Shown: positions 24,230 through 32,673, numbered from the stretch's first letter. The stretch: 64,000 nucleotides of DNA from an uncultured Acetatifactor sp. (GCA_910586775.1 CAJUJN010000007.1:35334-99333), one strand, 5' to 3'. The notes: generated by a model from the sequence alone, not told the origin. Made by a program: numbers and translations.

Positions 24230-25450
24230 ATGGCAGAAGTAAGAAAAGATAATAAAGGACGAAAACTGGAAACAGGGGAGCGTTATGATTCAAAAAATAA
24301 TCGTTACATGTTCCAAAAGATGATTGATGGCGAGAGAATTTCTATTACTGCGCATACATTGAATGATTTGAGAAAAAAGAAGAATGAAGCCTTGTGTAGG
24401 ATTGATAAGGGCAGTAAAATAAATTCCAGTAAGGCCAAAATGACATTGAATGCCTATTTTGACTATTGGATGGAAACTTTTGCCAAGAGTGGCAGAAAAG
24501 CCACAACTTGTACAAATTACAAAGCATATTACAATACTTATATCAGGAACACTATCGGGAAAACGCAGATTACGAAAATTACAAAGGCAGATTGCCAGAA
24601 AATCATTAACCAAATGGTTCAGGATGGAAAAAAGCATTCTACCATGTCTAACCTGAAAAGCTGCCTGAATATTGTGTTTGAATGTGCTTTGGATGATGAT
24701 ATTATCGTTAAGAATCCCGCAAAGAATCTGCAGGTACCACAGACAGAGAGCAAGAAGCGGATGGCTATAGAACAGAGACAGATTGATTTGTTTATGGGCT
24801 ACATAAAGAATAGCGAGAGATATTCATTCAACTATCCGGCGTTTGTCGTTCTGTTCAATTTTGGCATGAGAATCGGAGAAATGGCAGCTTTAACATGGGA
24901 TGACGTGGACTTTAAAAATAATATAATCAATATCAATAAGACAGTAAACCGATATAGAAAAGCAGATTATGGTTTTACTATGGCGGTAGCTTCTCCCAAA
25001 AGCAAAACATCAATCCGTACCGTTACAATGAATAGTGTAGTAAGGAAAACGCTTCTGGAGCTGAAAATGCGGAATCTCCCCGCTACTGCAAAACTGCCTT
25101 ATGTGGATGATTCTGGGAATGTCCGGGGGCATGTATCTGGCTTTCTATTTGTCAATACAGCCGGGAATGTGTGGAACGAGCCGGGATTTCGGGAATTGAT
25201 AGAAAGAATTGTGGAGTGTCATAATTAGGAAGCGGAAGAAAACCATACGGAAAAGATTGAGAATTTCTGTCCGCATATGGTTCGGCATACATACACAAGC
25301 CTTGCCTATTCTGCCGGAGCGGATGTGAAGATTGTGAGCCAGATACTGGGTCATGCGTCTACAGCGGTTACAATGGACACTTACACTCATCTTACAGAGG
25401 ACAAAAAGAAGCAACAGGAGGAAGTGGTGCAGACTATAAAAATATCATGA
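24230..25450 (+). pseudogene. int: tyrosine integrase interrupted by an in-frame amber codon
   Basis: ATG 24230 lies nine bases after AGGAGG. The protein has an N-terminal arm-binding domain, a core-binding domain (MTLNAYFDYWMETFAKSG) and a catalytic domain with R214 in MRIGEMAALTW. TAG at 25226 is codon 333. The same frame then continues with HMVRHTYTS (H349, R352), QILGHAS and TMDTYTH, whose Y385 is the nucleophile, to TGA at 25448. The product to the stop lacks three of the catalytic residues. AAG to TAG is a one-base change, so this may be a recent loss, a suppressible stop or a sequencing error. It lies beside the right att copy, as expected. Confidence 0.85.
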
Positions 25451-25453
25451 ATC

Positions 25454-25473
25454 TGTTGCAATTCATGTTGCAA
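25454..25473. repeat. paired TGTTGCAA arm-like sites
   Basis: TGTTGCAA occurs at 25454-25461 and 25466-25473, just after the integrase gene, and once inside the left end (10277-10284). Such short repeats near both ends are typical of integrase arm-type sites; this is inference. Confidence 0.45.
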
Positions 25474-25587
25474 AACAGTTGTAATAACACGAAAACAGAC
25501 AACAAAAGACGAAACCAACAAAGCGGGCAAAACATTGATTTTACAATGTGACAATACAAGACGAACAAACACGAACATTGGTTTGAC

Positions 25588-25603
25588 AAGAAAAAATACT
25601 TGA
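25588..25603 (+). repeat. putative attR core
   Basis: An exact 16-bp copy of the left core, AAGAAAAAATACTTGA. Its last four bases are the first four of the -35 hexamer TTGACA of the ylxM-ffh promoter, so the element carries or restores this promoter part on insertion. Confidence 0.7.
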
Positions 25604-25628
25604 CACCCCCGCATTTCTGTAGTAAGAT
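25600..25628 (+). promoter_or_regulatory. ylxM-ffh promoter
   Basis: Consensus -35 TTGACA (25600-25605), a 17-bp spacer and -10 TAAGAT (25623-25628), about 20 bases before the ylxM start. It overlaps the right att core by four bases. Confidence 0.75.
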
Positions 25629-25647
25629 ACACAAGGTTGGTAAAGCT

Positions 25648-25995
25648 ATGGACAGAATATATGAAAAGACAATGCTATTTGATTTTTACGGAGAACTGCT
25701 GACAGAGCATCAGCGCAGGGTCTACAGAGATGCAGTATACCATGATTTATCCCTTGGAGAGATTGCTGAGGAGCGTGGCATTACAAGGCAGGGTGTACAC
25801 GATATGATACGCCGTTGCGACAGGATTCTCCAGGGTTATGAGGATAAGCTTCATCTGGTAGAGCGCTTCGCCAGAGCCAGGAAAACGATCGGAGAGATTG
25901 AGCGATTGACAATGTCAGCTGAGAATGAAGCTGATATGCGGGAAAATCTGCAGGATGTACGGAGATTGTGCCGAGAGTTGATGAATGAACTATAA
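25648..25995 (+). CDS. ylxM: YlxM-like SRP-associated helix-turn-helix protein
   Basis: A 115-residue protein from ATG 25648 (MDRIYEKTMLFDFYGELLTE). The helix-turn-helix LSLGEIAEERGITRQGVHDM followed by IRRCDRIL is the YlxM/p13 pattern. YlxM modulates the SRP GTPase in streptococci and is nearly always directly before ffh, as here. AAGGTTGG gives a weak ribosome site. Confidence 0.88.
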   Translation: MDRIYEKTMLFDFYGELLTEHQRRVYRDAVYHDLSLGEIAEERGITRQGVHDMIRRCDRILQGYEDKLHLVERFARARKTIGEIERLTMSAENEADMRENLQDVRRLCRELMNEL

Positions 25996-26176
25996 ATCAA
26001 CAACAGGAAGCTGCACTTGCTTCCGATAGTATATTTTGTTGGCAAATGTTTTTGACCGTTGGTATAAATGCTGGAAAGCTGTTTCAGTGTCAAGGACAGA
26101 CAGTATCTGTTGCCGTTAAAGCATGTTATATGTGTCTGATATAAGATTTCACAATAGGGAGCAAAAGGAGTCGCAG

Positions 26177-27544
26177 GTGGCATTCGAGAATTTAACAGAT
26201 AAACTTCAAAACGTATTCAAAAATTTAAGAAGCAAGGGCCGCCTGACGGAAGCGGATGTAAAAGCCGCCATGAAAGAGGTCAAGATGGCTCTGTTGGAGG
26301 CGGACGTTAACTTCAAGGTGGTAAAGCAGTTCGTCAGGACAGTGGAAGAGCGCGCCATCGGCCAGGACGTCATGAACGGCCTGAACCCGGGCCAGATGGT
26401 AATCAAGATCGTAAATGAAGAAATGATCAACCTGATGGGAAGCGAGACCACTGAAATCGCCATGCAGCCGGGCAAATCCATCACTGTCATCATGATGGCC
26501 GGTCTTCAGGGTGCCGGTAAGACCACTGCCACGGCTAAAATTGCCGGAAAACTGAAGCAGAAAGGCAAGAAATCCCTTCTGGTAGCCTGCGACATCTACA
26601 GGCCTGCCGCCATCGAACAGCTGCAAATCAACGGCAAGAAGCAGGAAGTGGACGTATTCTCCATGGGCACAGACCACAAGCCACCCGAGATTGCGGAAGA
26701 GGCAATCAAATACGCCGTGAAAAACGGTCATAATGTAGTAATCCTGGATACGGCCGGACGTCTTCATATAGACGAAGATATGATGACGGAGCTTCAGGAG
26801 ATTAAGGACAGAGTTACCGTACACCAGACACTGTTGGTGGTGGATGCCATGACCGGTCAGGATGCGGTCAATGTAGCAAAAGAATTTGACGAGAAGGTAG
26901 GCGTGGACGGCGTTGTTTTATCCAAGATGGACGGCGATACCCGAGGCGGCGCGGCGCTTTCCGTCAAAGCTGTGACAGGTAAGCCCATCCTGTATGTGAG
27001 CATGGGCGAGAAACTCTCCGATATGGAGCAGTTTTATCCTGACCGCATGGCAAACCGAATCCTTGGGATGGGAGATGTGCTTTCCCTGATTGAAAAAGCC
27101 CAGGAAAGCATTGACATAGATGAGGAAAAGGGCCGTGAGATGGCCGGCCGCATGAAAAAAGGCAAGTTCGATTTCGAGGACTACCTGGAAAGCATGAAAC
27201 AGATGCGCAATATGGGCGGTCTGTCCAGTATCCTGAGCATGCTGCCGGGGTTGGGAATGAAGGGTGCAGACCTGGATTCCCTGATTGACGAAAAGCAGCT
27301 GCGGCAGATGGAAGCCATTGTCCTTTCCATGACAAAGGAAGAGAGGCGGAATCCGAAAATACTGAATCCCCGCAGAAAGCACCGCATTGCAAAAGGTGCC
27401 GGTGTGGATATTGCAATAGTCAACCGTTTCATCAAACAGTTCGAGCAGAGCCAGAAGATGATGAAACAATTCGGAGGCGGGAAAAAGAGACGGGGCGGAT
27501 TCGGCGGTTTTCCCGGCATGGGAGGCGGCAGATTTCCATTCTAG
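26177..27544 (+). CDS. ffh: signal recognition particle GTPase Ffh
   Basis: About 455 residues. Start is GTG 26177 (AFENLTDKLQNVFKNLRSKG), seven bases after AAAGGAG; the frame is open further upstream without a ribosome site. N domain; G domain with GLQGAGKTTATAK (from about 109), DTAGR and SKMDGD; then a methionine-rich M domain that binds 4.5S RNA and signal peptides (YLESMKQMRNMGGLSSILSM). The glycine/phenylalanine-rich tail (FGGFPGMGGGRFPF) is common in Clostridia. It delivers nascent membrane and secreted proteins to FtsY. The 4.5S RNA gene is not in this window. Confidence 0.97.
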   Translation: MAFENLTDKLQNVFKNLRSKGRLTEADVKAAMKEVKMALLEADVNFKVVKQFVRTVEERAIGQDVMNGLNPGQMVIKIVNEEMINLMGSETTEIAMQPGKSITVIMMAGLQGAGKTTATAKIAGKLKQKGKKSLLVACDIYRPAAIEQLQINGKKQEVDVFSMGTDHKPPEIAEEAIKYAVKNGHNVVILDTAGRLHIDEDMMTELQEIKDRVTVHQTLLVVDAMTGQDAVNVAKEFDEKVGVDGVVLSKMDGDTRGGAALSVKAVTGKPILYVSMGEKLSDMEQFYPDRMANRILGMGDVLSLIEKAQESIDIDEEKGREMAGRMKKGKFDFEDYLESMKQMRNMGGLSSILSMLPGLGMKGADLDSLIDEKQLRQMEAIVLSMTKEERRNPKILNPRRKHRIAKGAGVDIAIVNRFIKQFEQSQKMMKQFGGGKKRRGGFGGFPGMGGGRFPF

Positions 27545-27752
27545 CAGGGTATGCTGAACCCCGTATAAACTGTGTTCCCGGCATAGTGGTTTTGACGGAG
27601 CAGAATTTTCGAACAAAACGGTGAACAAGGAGAAAACAACTCCTTTTCATAAGGAATCGTCATAGGACAATTCCCCGGAAAGTGTCTTTGGATACTTCCT
27701 GAATAAAGCAAAATCATACAATGAGCCAAAGCGGCAGAAAGAGGTAAAGAAA

Positions 27753-27998
27753 ATGGCAGTAAAGATCAGATTGAGAAGAATGGGACAGAAGAAGGCTCCT
27801 TTCTATAGAATCATAGTAGCTGATTCCCGTTCCCCCAGAGATGGCAGATTTATCGAGGAGATCGGTACCTATGATCCCAGCACAGATCCCAGCACCTTCA
27901 AAATCAACGAGGAACTGGCAAAGAAATGGCTGGCAAACGGAGCTCAGCCCACAGAAGTAGTAGGCAAACTTTTCAAGGCGGCAGGAATCGAAAAATAA
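27753..27998 (+). CDS. rpsP: 30S ribosomal protein bS16
   Basis: 81 residues, full length. The start MAVKIRLRRMGQKKAPFYRI followed by IVADSRSPRDGRFIEEIG is diagnostic. GAAAGAGGTAAAG precedes the ATG. It assembles early in the 30S body. The gene is 208 bp after ffh and directly before khpA, the usual Firmicutes order. Confidence 0.98.
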   Translation: MAVKIRLRRMGQKKAPFYRIIVADSRSPRDGRFIEEIGTYDPSTDPSTFKINEELAKKWLANGAQPTEVVGKLFKAAGIEK

Positions 27999-28050
27999 AT
28001 TCTTAGGAGGTGCCGAAAGGCAGTTCCTTTTCCTGGGAGGTGGCTTATAA

Positions 28051-28314
28051 ATGGAAGGAGAGCATTCCATGGAAGAAAAACATTCCAAAGAATTAGTGGA
28101 AGTAATTGCAAAGTCGCTTGTGGATAACCCGGATGAAGTAAGTGTGACCGAGAAAACAGAAGGACACAATACGGTTCTTGAACTTCATGTAGCGTCCGCG
28201 GATATGGGCAAGGTAATCGGAAAACAGGGGCGCATTGCAAAGGCAATCCGCTCTGTTGTAAAAGCGGCAGCATCCAGAGATAAGATAAATGTGGATGTAG
28301 AGATTATAGGGTGA
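28051..28314 (+). CDS. khpA: KH-domain RNA-binding protein KhpA
   Basis: 87 residues with one KH domain; the RNA-binding loop is GKVIGKQGRIAKAIRSVV. KhpA pairs with KhpB/Jag in Gram-positives and influences cell size and RNA metabolism. GGGAGGTGG precedes ATG 28051; a second start at 28069 (MEEKHS) is possible. Located between rpsP and rimM as usual. Confidence 0.92.
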   Translation: MEGEHSMEEKHSKELVEVIAKSLVDNPDEVSVTEKTEGHNTVLELHVASADMGKVIGKQGRIAKAIRSVVKAAASRDKINVDVEIIG

Positions 28315-28322
28315 AAAGAATG

Positions 28323-28346
28323 AGGAGGGACACATGGGTTCCTCCT
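28323..28346 (+). terminator. weak terminator or attenuator after khpA
   Basis: AGGAGG (28323-28328) pairs with CCTCCT (28341-28346), followed by TATTTTAT. Since rimM follows in the same direction, it may give partial termination. Confidence 0.5.
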
Positions 28347-28408
28347 TATTTTATCATATTGATATACGGAACTGGAAATAGCATTTATACCCGGAACAGG
28401 AGTACCAA

Positions 28409-29020
28409 ATGGAACAATTTTTTCAGGTCGGCATTATTACTTCCACCCACGGAGTACACGGCGAGGTGAAGGTGTATCCAACGACAGATGATGTCAGGCG
28501 CTTCAAGCGTCTGAAAGAAGTAATCATACGGCGGAATCCGGTACCGGAGATGTCCGGCGACAGCCGGACATCCCCAACGGCAGTGAATCCCCCCGGTATT
28601 ACCGCATCTGTGGACAGCAGAGTCCGTGAAGCGGTAAATGAGGAAACCGTCGAAATAGAATCCGTCAAATTTTTCAAACAGTTTGCCATCCTGAAATTCA
28701 AGGGAACAGACACCATGGAGGCAGCAGAAAAATACCGCAGGTGCTCTCTGATGGTACCCAGGAGCAACGCAGTGCGGCTGTCCAGAGACGAGTACTTTAT
28801 CGCAGACCTTATCGGTCTGGCGGTACGGGATGAAGACGGTACGGAGATAGGCACGTTAAATGATGTGATAGAGACCGGAGCAAACGATGTATATGCCATC
28901 AGGCTTCATGACGGAAGGGAATTCCTTCTGCCCGCCATCAAACAGTGCGTCCTGGAAGTGGATGTGGAAAACGGTTTCATCAGAATACACATTTTGGAAG
29001 GATTGTTGGACGAGACGTGA
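28409..29020 (+). CDS. rimM: 16S rRNA processing protein RimM with low-complexity insert
   Basis: 203 residues, longer than the usual 165-175. N-terminal domain: FQVGIITSTHGVHGEVKVYP. C-terminal PRC-barrel: EYFIADLIGLAVRDEDGTEI to FIRIHILEGLLDE. Between KEVIIRR and ETVEIESVKFFKQ lies an insert of roughly 30-35 residues rich in P, S, T and charged residues that is absent from typical RimM. RimM assists 30S head maturation by binding uS19. ACAGGAG precedes the ATG, and the TGA overlaps the trmD start as TGATG. Confidence 0.93.
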   Translation: MEQFFQVGIITSTHGVHGEVKVYPTTDDVRRFKRLKEVIIRRNPVPEMSGDSRTSPTAVNPPGITASVDSRVREAVNEETVEIESVKFFKQFAILKFKGTDTMEAAEKYRRCSLMVPRSNAVRLSRDEYFIADLIGLAVRDEDGTEIGTLNDVIETGANDVYAIRLHDGREFLLPAIKQCVLEVDVENGFIRIHILEGLLDET

Positions 29021-30606
29021 TGCATACAACCATATTTCATGTATTGACCCTGTTTCCCGAAATGATCGTACAGGGCTTAAGCCCCAGCATCATCGGAAGG
29101 GCATGGGAAAAGAATATTATCTCACTGAATACAGTAAATATCCGGGATTATACCGCCGACAGACATGGTAAAGTAGATGACTATCCTTATGGCGGCGGGG
29201 CCGGTATGCTGATGCAGGCACAGCCTGTCTATGATGCCCACACGGCGGTGACAGGCGGAAGAAAAGTCCGGACAATCTATGTCACTCCCCAGGGAACCCC
29301 CTTTACTCAGGCAAAAGCACAGGAGCTGGCTTTGGAAGACGAACTTGTCTTCCTGTGCGGCCATTATGAAGGGATTGATGAGCGGGTGCTGGAAGAGATC
29401 GTGACAGACTACATCTCCATAGGCGATTATGTGCTTACGGGAGGAGAACTTCCTGCCATGGTAATGATTGATGCCATCGCAAGGCTGATTCCCGGAGTAC
29501 TGGGAAATGATATCTCGGCAGAGGAAGAGAGTTTTTACAATGACCTGTTGGAGTATCCCCAGTACTCCCGCCCGGAAGTGTGGCATGAAAAGAAAGTGCC
29601 GGAGATACTTTTATCCGGCAATCACAGGAAAGTAACAGAGTGGCGTCTGGAACAGGCGAAGCAGCGCACTGCCGAAAGGCGGCCTGATTTGTATGAAAAA
29701 TATCAGGAGAAGCAGCTGCTGATTCAGCGGCTCGCCAGACATAAACGGAACAATATCCACATGATGGAAAGCCTGGCCAGAGGATGCGCGGAAGTTCTAT
29801 ATTGTGATATCATGACAGTGAATCATTTGTCAGCAGGAAATCCTGCTGTGTCAGGACAGTATCCGGCGGAAGTAAAGCATTCCGTGACAGAAAAACATTC
29901 AGAGTCAGGAAAATCTGCTGTACCGGAAAAGTTTCCGACGAAGGGAAAATGTCCTGTGCCGGAAAAGCGTATCACAGAAATCTCCCTTCTGCTGTACCAC
30001 CGCAGCTGCAAAACCTGTATGGCAATTGCAGCGGATATTGCTTCCGGTGAAGCCATAGCAGAGAAGCTGCCGGAAGACACAGAGTTGGTCATTGTTTCGG
30101 ACCCGGTTCTGAAAGAACTTCTGACACAGCACCATTACAGGGTTATGGACTCTTATATCCAGATGCTGTATACCCGAAAAGAACCCCTTCCTGTGCGTCA
30201 TAAAGACATCTATCCCCTTACCATGGAGCATTTTCCCTATGTATGCCGTTGGTACTGTAATGACGGTAAATCCGTTCCCGGTATTAATGACGCATATGTC
30301 AGGGAACGGATTCAGGCAGGTGCCATGTACGGTGCTTTCGCAGAAGGACGCCAGGTCGGTTTCGTGGGCATCCATTCGGAAGGAAGCCTTGGCATGCTGT
30401 TTGTGGAGGGGGCTTTTCGGGGACAGGGAATTGCCTCATCACTGGAAGCCTGCGTCGTAAACCGCATGCTTGAAAAGGGGTGGACCCCATATGGCCATAT
30501 ATCCGCCGGAAACACCGCTTCGGAGAAACTCCAGGAAAAACTGGGATTCTACAAAGCCGAAAAAACTTTCTGGTGGTTGGAAAAAACACTTGCAAATAGT
30601 ACATGA
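29020..30606 (+). CDS. trmD: TrmD tRNA (guanine37-N1)-methyltransferase fused to a GNAT domain
   Basis: 528 residues, against about 240 for ordinary TrmD. Residues 1-240 are TrmD: FHVLTLFPEMIVQGLSPSII, the trefoil-knot SAM site (VFLCGHYEGIDERV, ISIGDYVLTGGELPAMVMID) and KVPEILLSGNHRKVTEWR. After a helix (HKRNNIHMMESLAR) comes a 45-residue repeat-like linker of P/E/K/S (about 271-316). An alpha/beta segment follows (ISLLLYHRSCKTCMAIAADI), then a GNAT acetyltransferase fold with VGFVGIHSEG, LFVEGAFRGQGIASSLEACV and NTASEKLQEKLGFYK. TrmD prevents frameshifting by methylating G37. The acetyl acceptor of the fused domain is unknown. The start is set by the TGATG overlap with rimM. Confidence 0.92.
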   Translation: MHTTIFHVLTLFPEMIVQGLSPSIIGRAWEKNIISLNTVNIRDYTADRHGKVDDYPYGGGAGMLMQAQPVYDAHTAVTGGRKVRTIYVTPQGTPFTQAKAQELALEDELVFLCGHYEGIDERVLEEIVTDYISIGDYVLTGGELPAMVMIDAIARLIPGVLGNDISAEEESFYNDLLEYPQYSRPEVWHEKKVPEILLSGNHRKVTEWRLEQAKQRTAERRPDLYEKYQEKQLLIQRLARHKRNNIHMMESLARGCAEVLYCDIMTVNHLSAGNPAVSGQYPAEVKHSVTEKHSESGKSAVPEKFPTKGKCPVPEKRITEISLLLYHRSCKTCMAIAADIASGEAIAEKLPEDTELVIVSDPVLKELLTQHHYRVMDSYIQMLYTRKEPLPVRHKDIYPLTMEHFPYVCRWYCNDGKSVPGINDAYVRERIQAGAMYGAFAEGRQVGFVGIHSEGSLGMLFVEGAFRGQGIASSLEACVVNRMLEKGWTPYGHISAGNTASEKLQEKLGFYKAEKTFWWLEKTLANST

Positions 30607-30785
30607 ATATGCTAAGATTTTAATGTTGTGAAAAAGATGGTCCTCTGTTACCAGGGAATTTCATTCCTGAGAATTCTATTATCGGGAATCAAAATTTCTG
30701 CGGCATTTCGATTTCCTGCTGTAGGTGCATGATGAAGACGAAAGATCCGGTATTAAGAACATCCATTTTATAAAGGAGGCTCACA

Positions 30786-31133
30786 ATGAGTGACATTATC
30801 AGAGAGATTGAAGCAGAACAGCTGAAGGAGAAGGTTGACGACTTCAATGTAGGCGATACCGTGAAGGTTTACGGTAAGATCAAGGAAGGCAATCGCGAGA
30901 GAATCCAGGTATTTGAGGGTATCGTGCTGAAGAGACAGGGCGGAAGCAGCCGTGAGACTTTCACTGTCAGGAAGACTTCCAACGGTATTGGTGTTGAGAA
31001 GACATGGCCGGTACATTCCCCCAATGTGGAGAAGATTGAGGTGGTCAGAAGAGGTAAGGTAAGGCGTGCAAAACTGAACTACCTGAGAAGCCGTGTCGGT
31101 AAGAAGGCAAAGGTAAAGGAAGCCGTAAAATAA
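30786..31133 (+). CDS. rplS: 50S ribosomal protein bL19
   Basis: 115 residues, full length. VDDFNVGDTVKVYGKIKEGN, RIQVFEGIVLKRQGGSSRET and KIEVVRRGKVRRAKLNYLRS are diagnostic of bL19. AAAGGAGG precedes ATG 30786. It sits after trmD as in most bacteria, across a 179-bp gap in which I see no clear promoter or leader structure. A terminator follows. Confidence 0.98.
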   Translation: MSDIIREIEAEQLKEKVDDFNVGDTVKVYGKIKEGNRERIQVFEGIVLKRQGGSSRETFTVRKTSNGIGVEKTWPVHSPNVEKIEVVRRGKVRRAKLNYLRSRVGKKAKVKEAVK

Positions 31134-31143
31134 GCGGACAGGA

Positions 31144-31172
31144 GGGCAATTACTTGGGTAGTTGTCCTTTTT
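31144..31172 (+). terminator. Rho-independent terminator after rplS
   Basis: GGGCAATTAC (31144-31153) pairs with GTAGTTGTCC (31158-31167), a 10-bp stem with two G-T pairs and a 4-base loop, followed by TTTTT. Confidence 0.8.
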
Positions 31173-31231
31173 ATGTATAAAAGGAGTATGGCGAATGGTC
31201 CTGTCGGCACCATTCCAAATTAGCATAAAAT

Positions 31232-31813
31232 ATGGCAAAAAAGAAAGGTCTCAGCTTTTATAACCGGAAAAAGAGAAAAATCAGCTCGGCCCATGTGAAA
31301 GAGATTTTCAGCTGGCTGTTCGGGATTTTCGCTGCTGTTTTCATTGCGGTTGTACTTAATGTATTTCTGGGGGTAACCACTAACGTAGTCGGAGTATCCA
31401 TGGAGCCTACACTGTATAATGGGCAGCGCATCTACATTAATTCCTTTCTCTACCTGATTTCATCTCCGAAAAGAGGTGATGTTGTAGTGTTTCTGCCCAA
31501 TGGAAATGAGAATTCGCATTACTATGTAAAGCGTGTGGTGGCGGTGCCCGGGGACAGTGTGCTGGTCAGCGGAGGCATTCTGTATGTGAACGGCGAAGAA
31601 AGTCCCTGGGTTACGGAAAAGCTGGCGGATGCGGGAATTGCCGCCAATGAATTCACCGTGCAGAACGGCGAATATTTCTGCATCGGCGACAATCCGGGCA
31701 ATAGCGAAGACAGCCGTTCTCCTAATATCGGACCGGTGAGAGAAGCTGATATGATAGGAAAGGTATGGTTCCGTGCCTCCTGTGAAGAAGCAGGCATGGG
31801 CTTTGTAAAATAG
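31232..31813 (+). CDS. lepB: signal peptidase I (first of three)
   Basis: 193 residues: a basic start, one membrane helix (LFGIFAAVFIAVVLNVFLGV) and the extracytoplasmic peptidase. The catalytic serine is S56 in GVSMEPTL and the general base is K100 in YVKRVVAVPGD; box E is GDNPGNSEDSR. It cleaves signal peptides from exported proteins. ATG 31232 has no good ribosome site. AAGGAG at 31181-31186 instead fits a short frame from ATG 31195 that overlaps this start out of frame, so coupling or uORF control is possible. rbgA starts 2 bp after the stop. Confidence 0.93.
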   Translation: MAKKKGLSFYNRKKRKISSAHVKEIFSWLFGIFAAVFIAVVLNVFLGVTTNVVGVSMEPTLYNGQRIYINSFLYLISSPKRGDVVVFLPNGNENSHYYVKRVVAVPGDSVLVSGGILYVNGEESPWVTEKLADAGIAANEFTVQNGEYFCIGDNPGNSEDSRSPNIGPVREADMIGKVWFRASCEEAGMGFVK

Positions 31814-31815
31814 AT

Positions 31816-32673
31816 ATGAATTATCAATGGTATCCTGGTCATATGACAAAGGCAAAGCGTATGATGCAGGAAAATATAAAACTGATCGATCTGATCATAG
31901 AACTGGCAGATGCCAGAATACCGCTTGCCAGCCGTAATCCCGATATCAATGAATTGGGAAAGGGAAAATCCAGGATTGTTCTTCTGAATAAGTCGGACCT
32001 GGCAGATCAGACATGGAATCAGCGGTGGATCAACTGTCTGGAAGCAGAGGGCATCTATGTCCTGGAGGTGAATTCCAAAACAGGGGCGGGAATAAAGGCG
32101 ATCAACGGCCTGGTACAGAAGGCCTGTGCGGAAAAAATCGAAAGAGACCGGAAGCGCGGCATTTTAAATCGCCCTGTCCGGGCGATGGTGGTTGGTATTC
32201 CCAACGTAGGAAAGTCTACCTTTATCAACTCATTCGCGGGAAGGGCCTGCACAAAGACCGGCAATAAGCCGGGTGTCACGAAGGGAAAGCAATGGATACG
32301 CCTGAACAGTAAACTGGAGCTTCTGGATACGCCGGGAATTTTGTGGCCGAAGTTTGAAGACAATACTGTAGGGATGCATCTTGCCTTTATCGGCTCCATG
32401 AACGATGAGATTGTCATCGTCGAAGAGCTTGCCTGTGACCTGTTGGACAGCCTCAGGATGCTTTATCCGAATTCCGTTACGGAACGCTATGGAATTTCAT
32501 GGTGGGAAGATACCGCAGCCACGCTGGAGGCAATTGCCCGCAGCAGAGGATGCTTCCTGAAGGGGGAGACGCCGGATCTGAAGAAGGCTTCAGGACTGCT
32601 GCTGGATGATTTTCGGAGCGGGCGTCTGGGAAGGATTACACTGGAGCGGCCTGAAGCTGCAGGTGTACATTGA
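31816..32673 (+). CDS. rbgA: ribosome biogenesis GTPase RbgA (YlqF)
   Basis: 285 residues, a circularly permuted GTPase. G4 (LLNKSDL) comes first, then G1 (GIPNVGKSTFINSF) and G3 (LDTPGILWP), followed by a C-terminal RNA-binding helical domain. Residues 1-16 (MNYQWYPGHMTKAKRMMQEN) are typical. RbgA drives late 50S assembly, including uL16 incorporation. It lies 2 bp after lepB and near rnhB, the same arrangement as in Bacillus. Confidence 0.95.
   Translation: MNYQWYPGHMTKAKRMMQENIKLIDLIIELADARIPLASRNPDINELGKGKSRIVLLNKSDLADQTWNQRWINCLEAEGIYVLEVNSKTGAGIKAINGLVQKACAEKIERDRKRGILNRPVRAMVVGIPNVGKSTFINSFAGRACTKTGNKPGVTKGKQWIRLNSKLELLDTPGILWPKFEDNTVGMHLAFIGSMNDEIVIVEELACDLLDSLRMLYPNSVTERYGISWWEDTAATLEAIARSRGCFLKGETPDLKKASGLLLDDFRSGRLGRITLERPEAAGVH

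Larger units (their letters stand above)
10203..25603. mobile_element. integrated element of about 15.4 kb, satellite-like, probably defective
   Basis: The limits are an exact 16-bp direct repeat, AAGAAAAAATACTTGA, at 10203-10218 and 25588-25603. The integrase gene lies next to the right copy. Everything between is A+T-richer than the flanks and has element-type content: divergent XRE regulator, excisionase-like protein, primase-helicase, candidate origin, nuclease, sigma factor, type I toxin module and many small unknown genes. I see no relaxase, coupling protein, secretion ATPase, large terminase, portal, capsid or tail gene. It inserts in the promoter of ylxM-ffh. A phage satellite or a decayed prophage/ICE are the main alternatives; the primase and integrase are both broken as read. 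Confidence 0.75.

Noticed and set aside
12161..25450. Conjugative element (ICE/IME)
   Set aside because: No relaxase, coupling protein, FtsK-like or secretion genes recognised, despite integrase, sigma-like and DUF5348 genes common on such elements.
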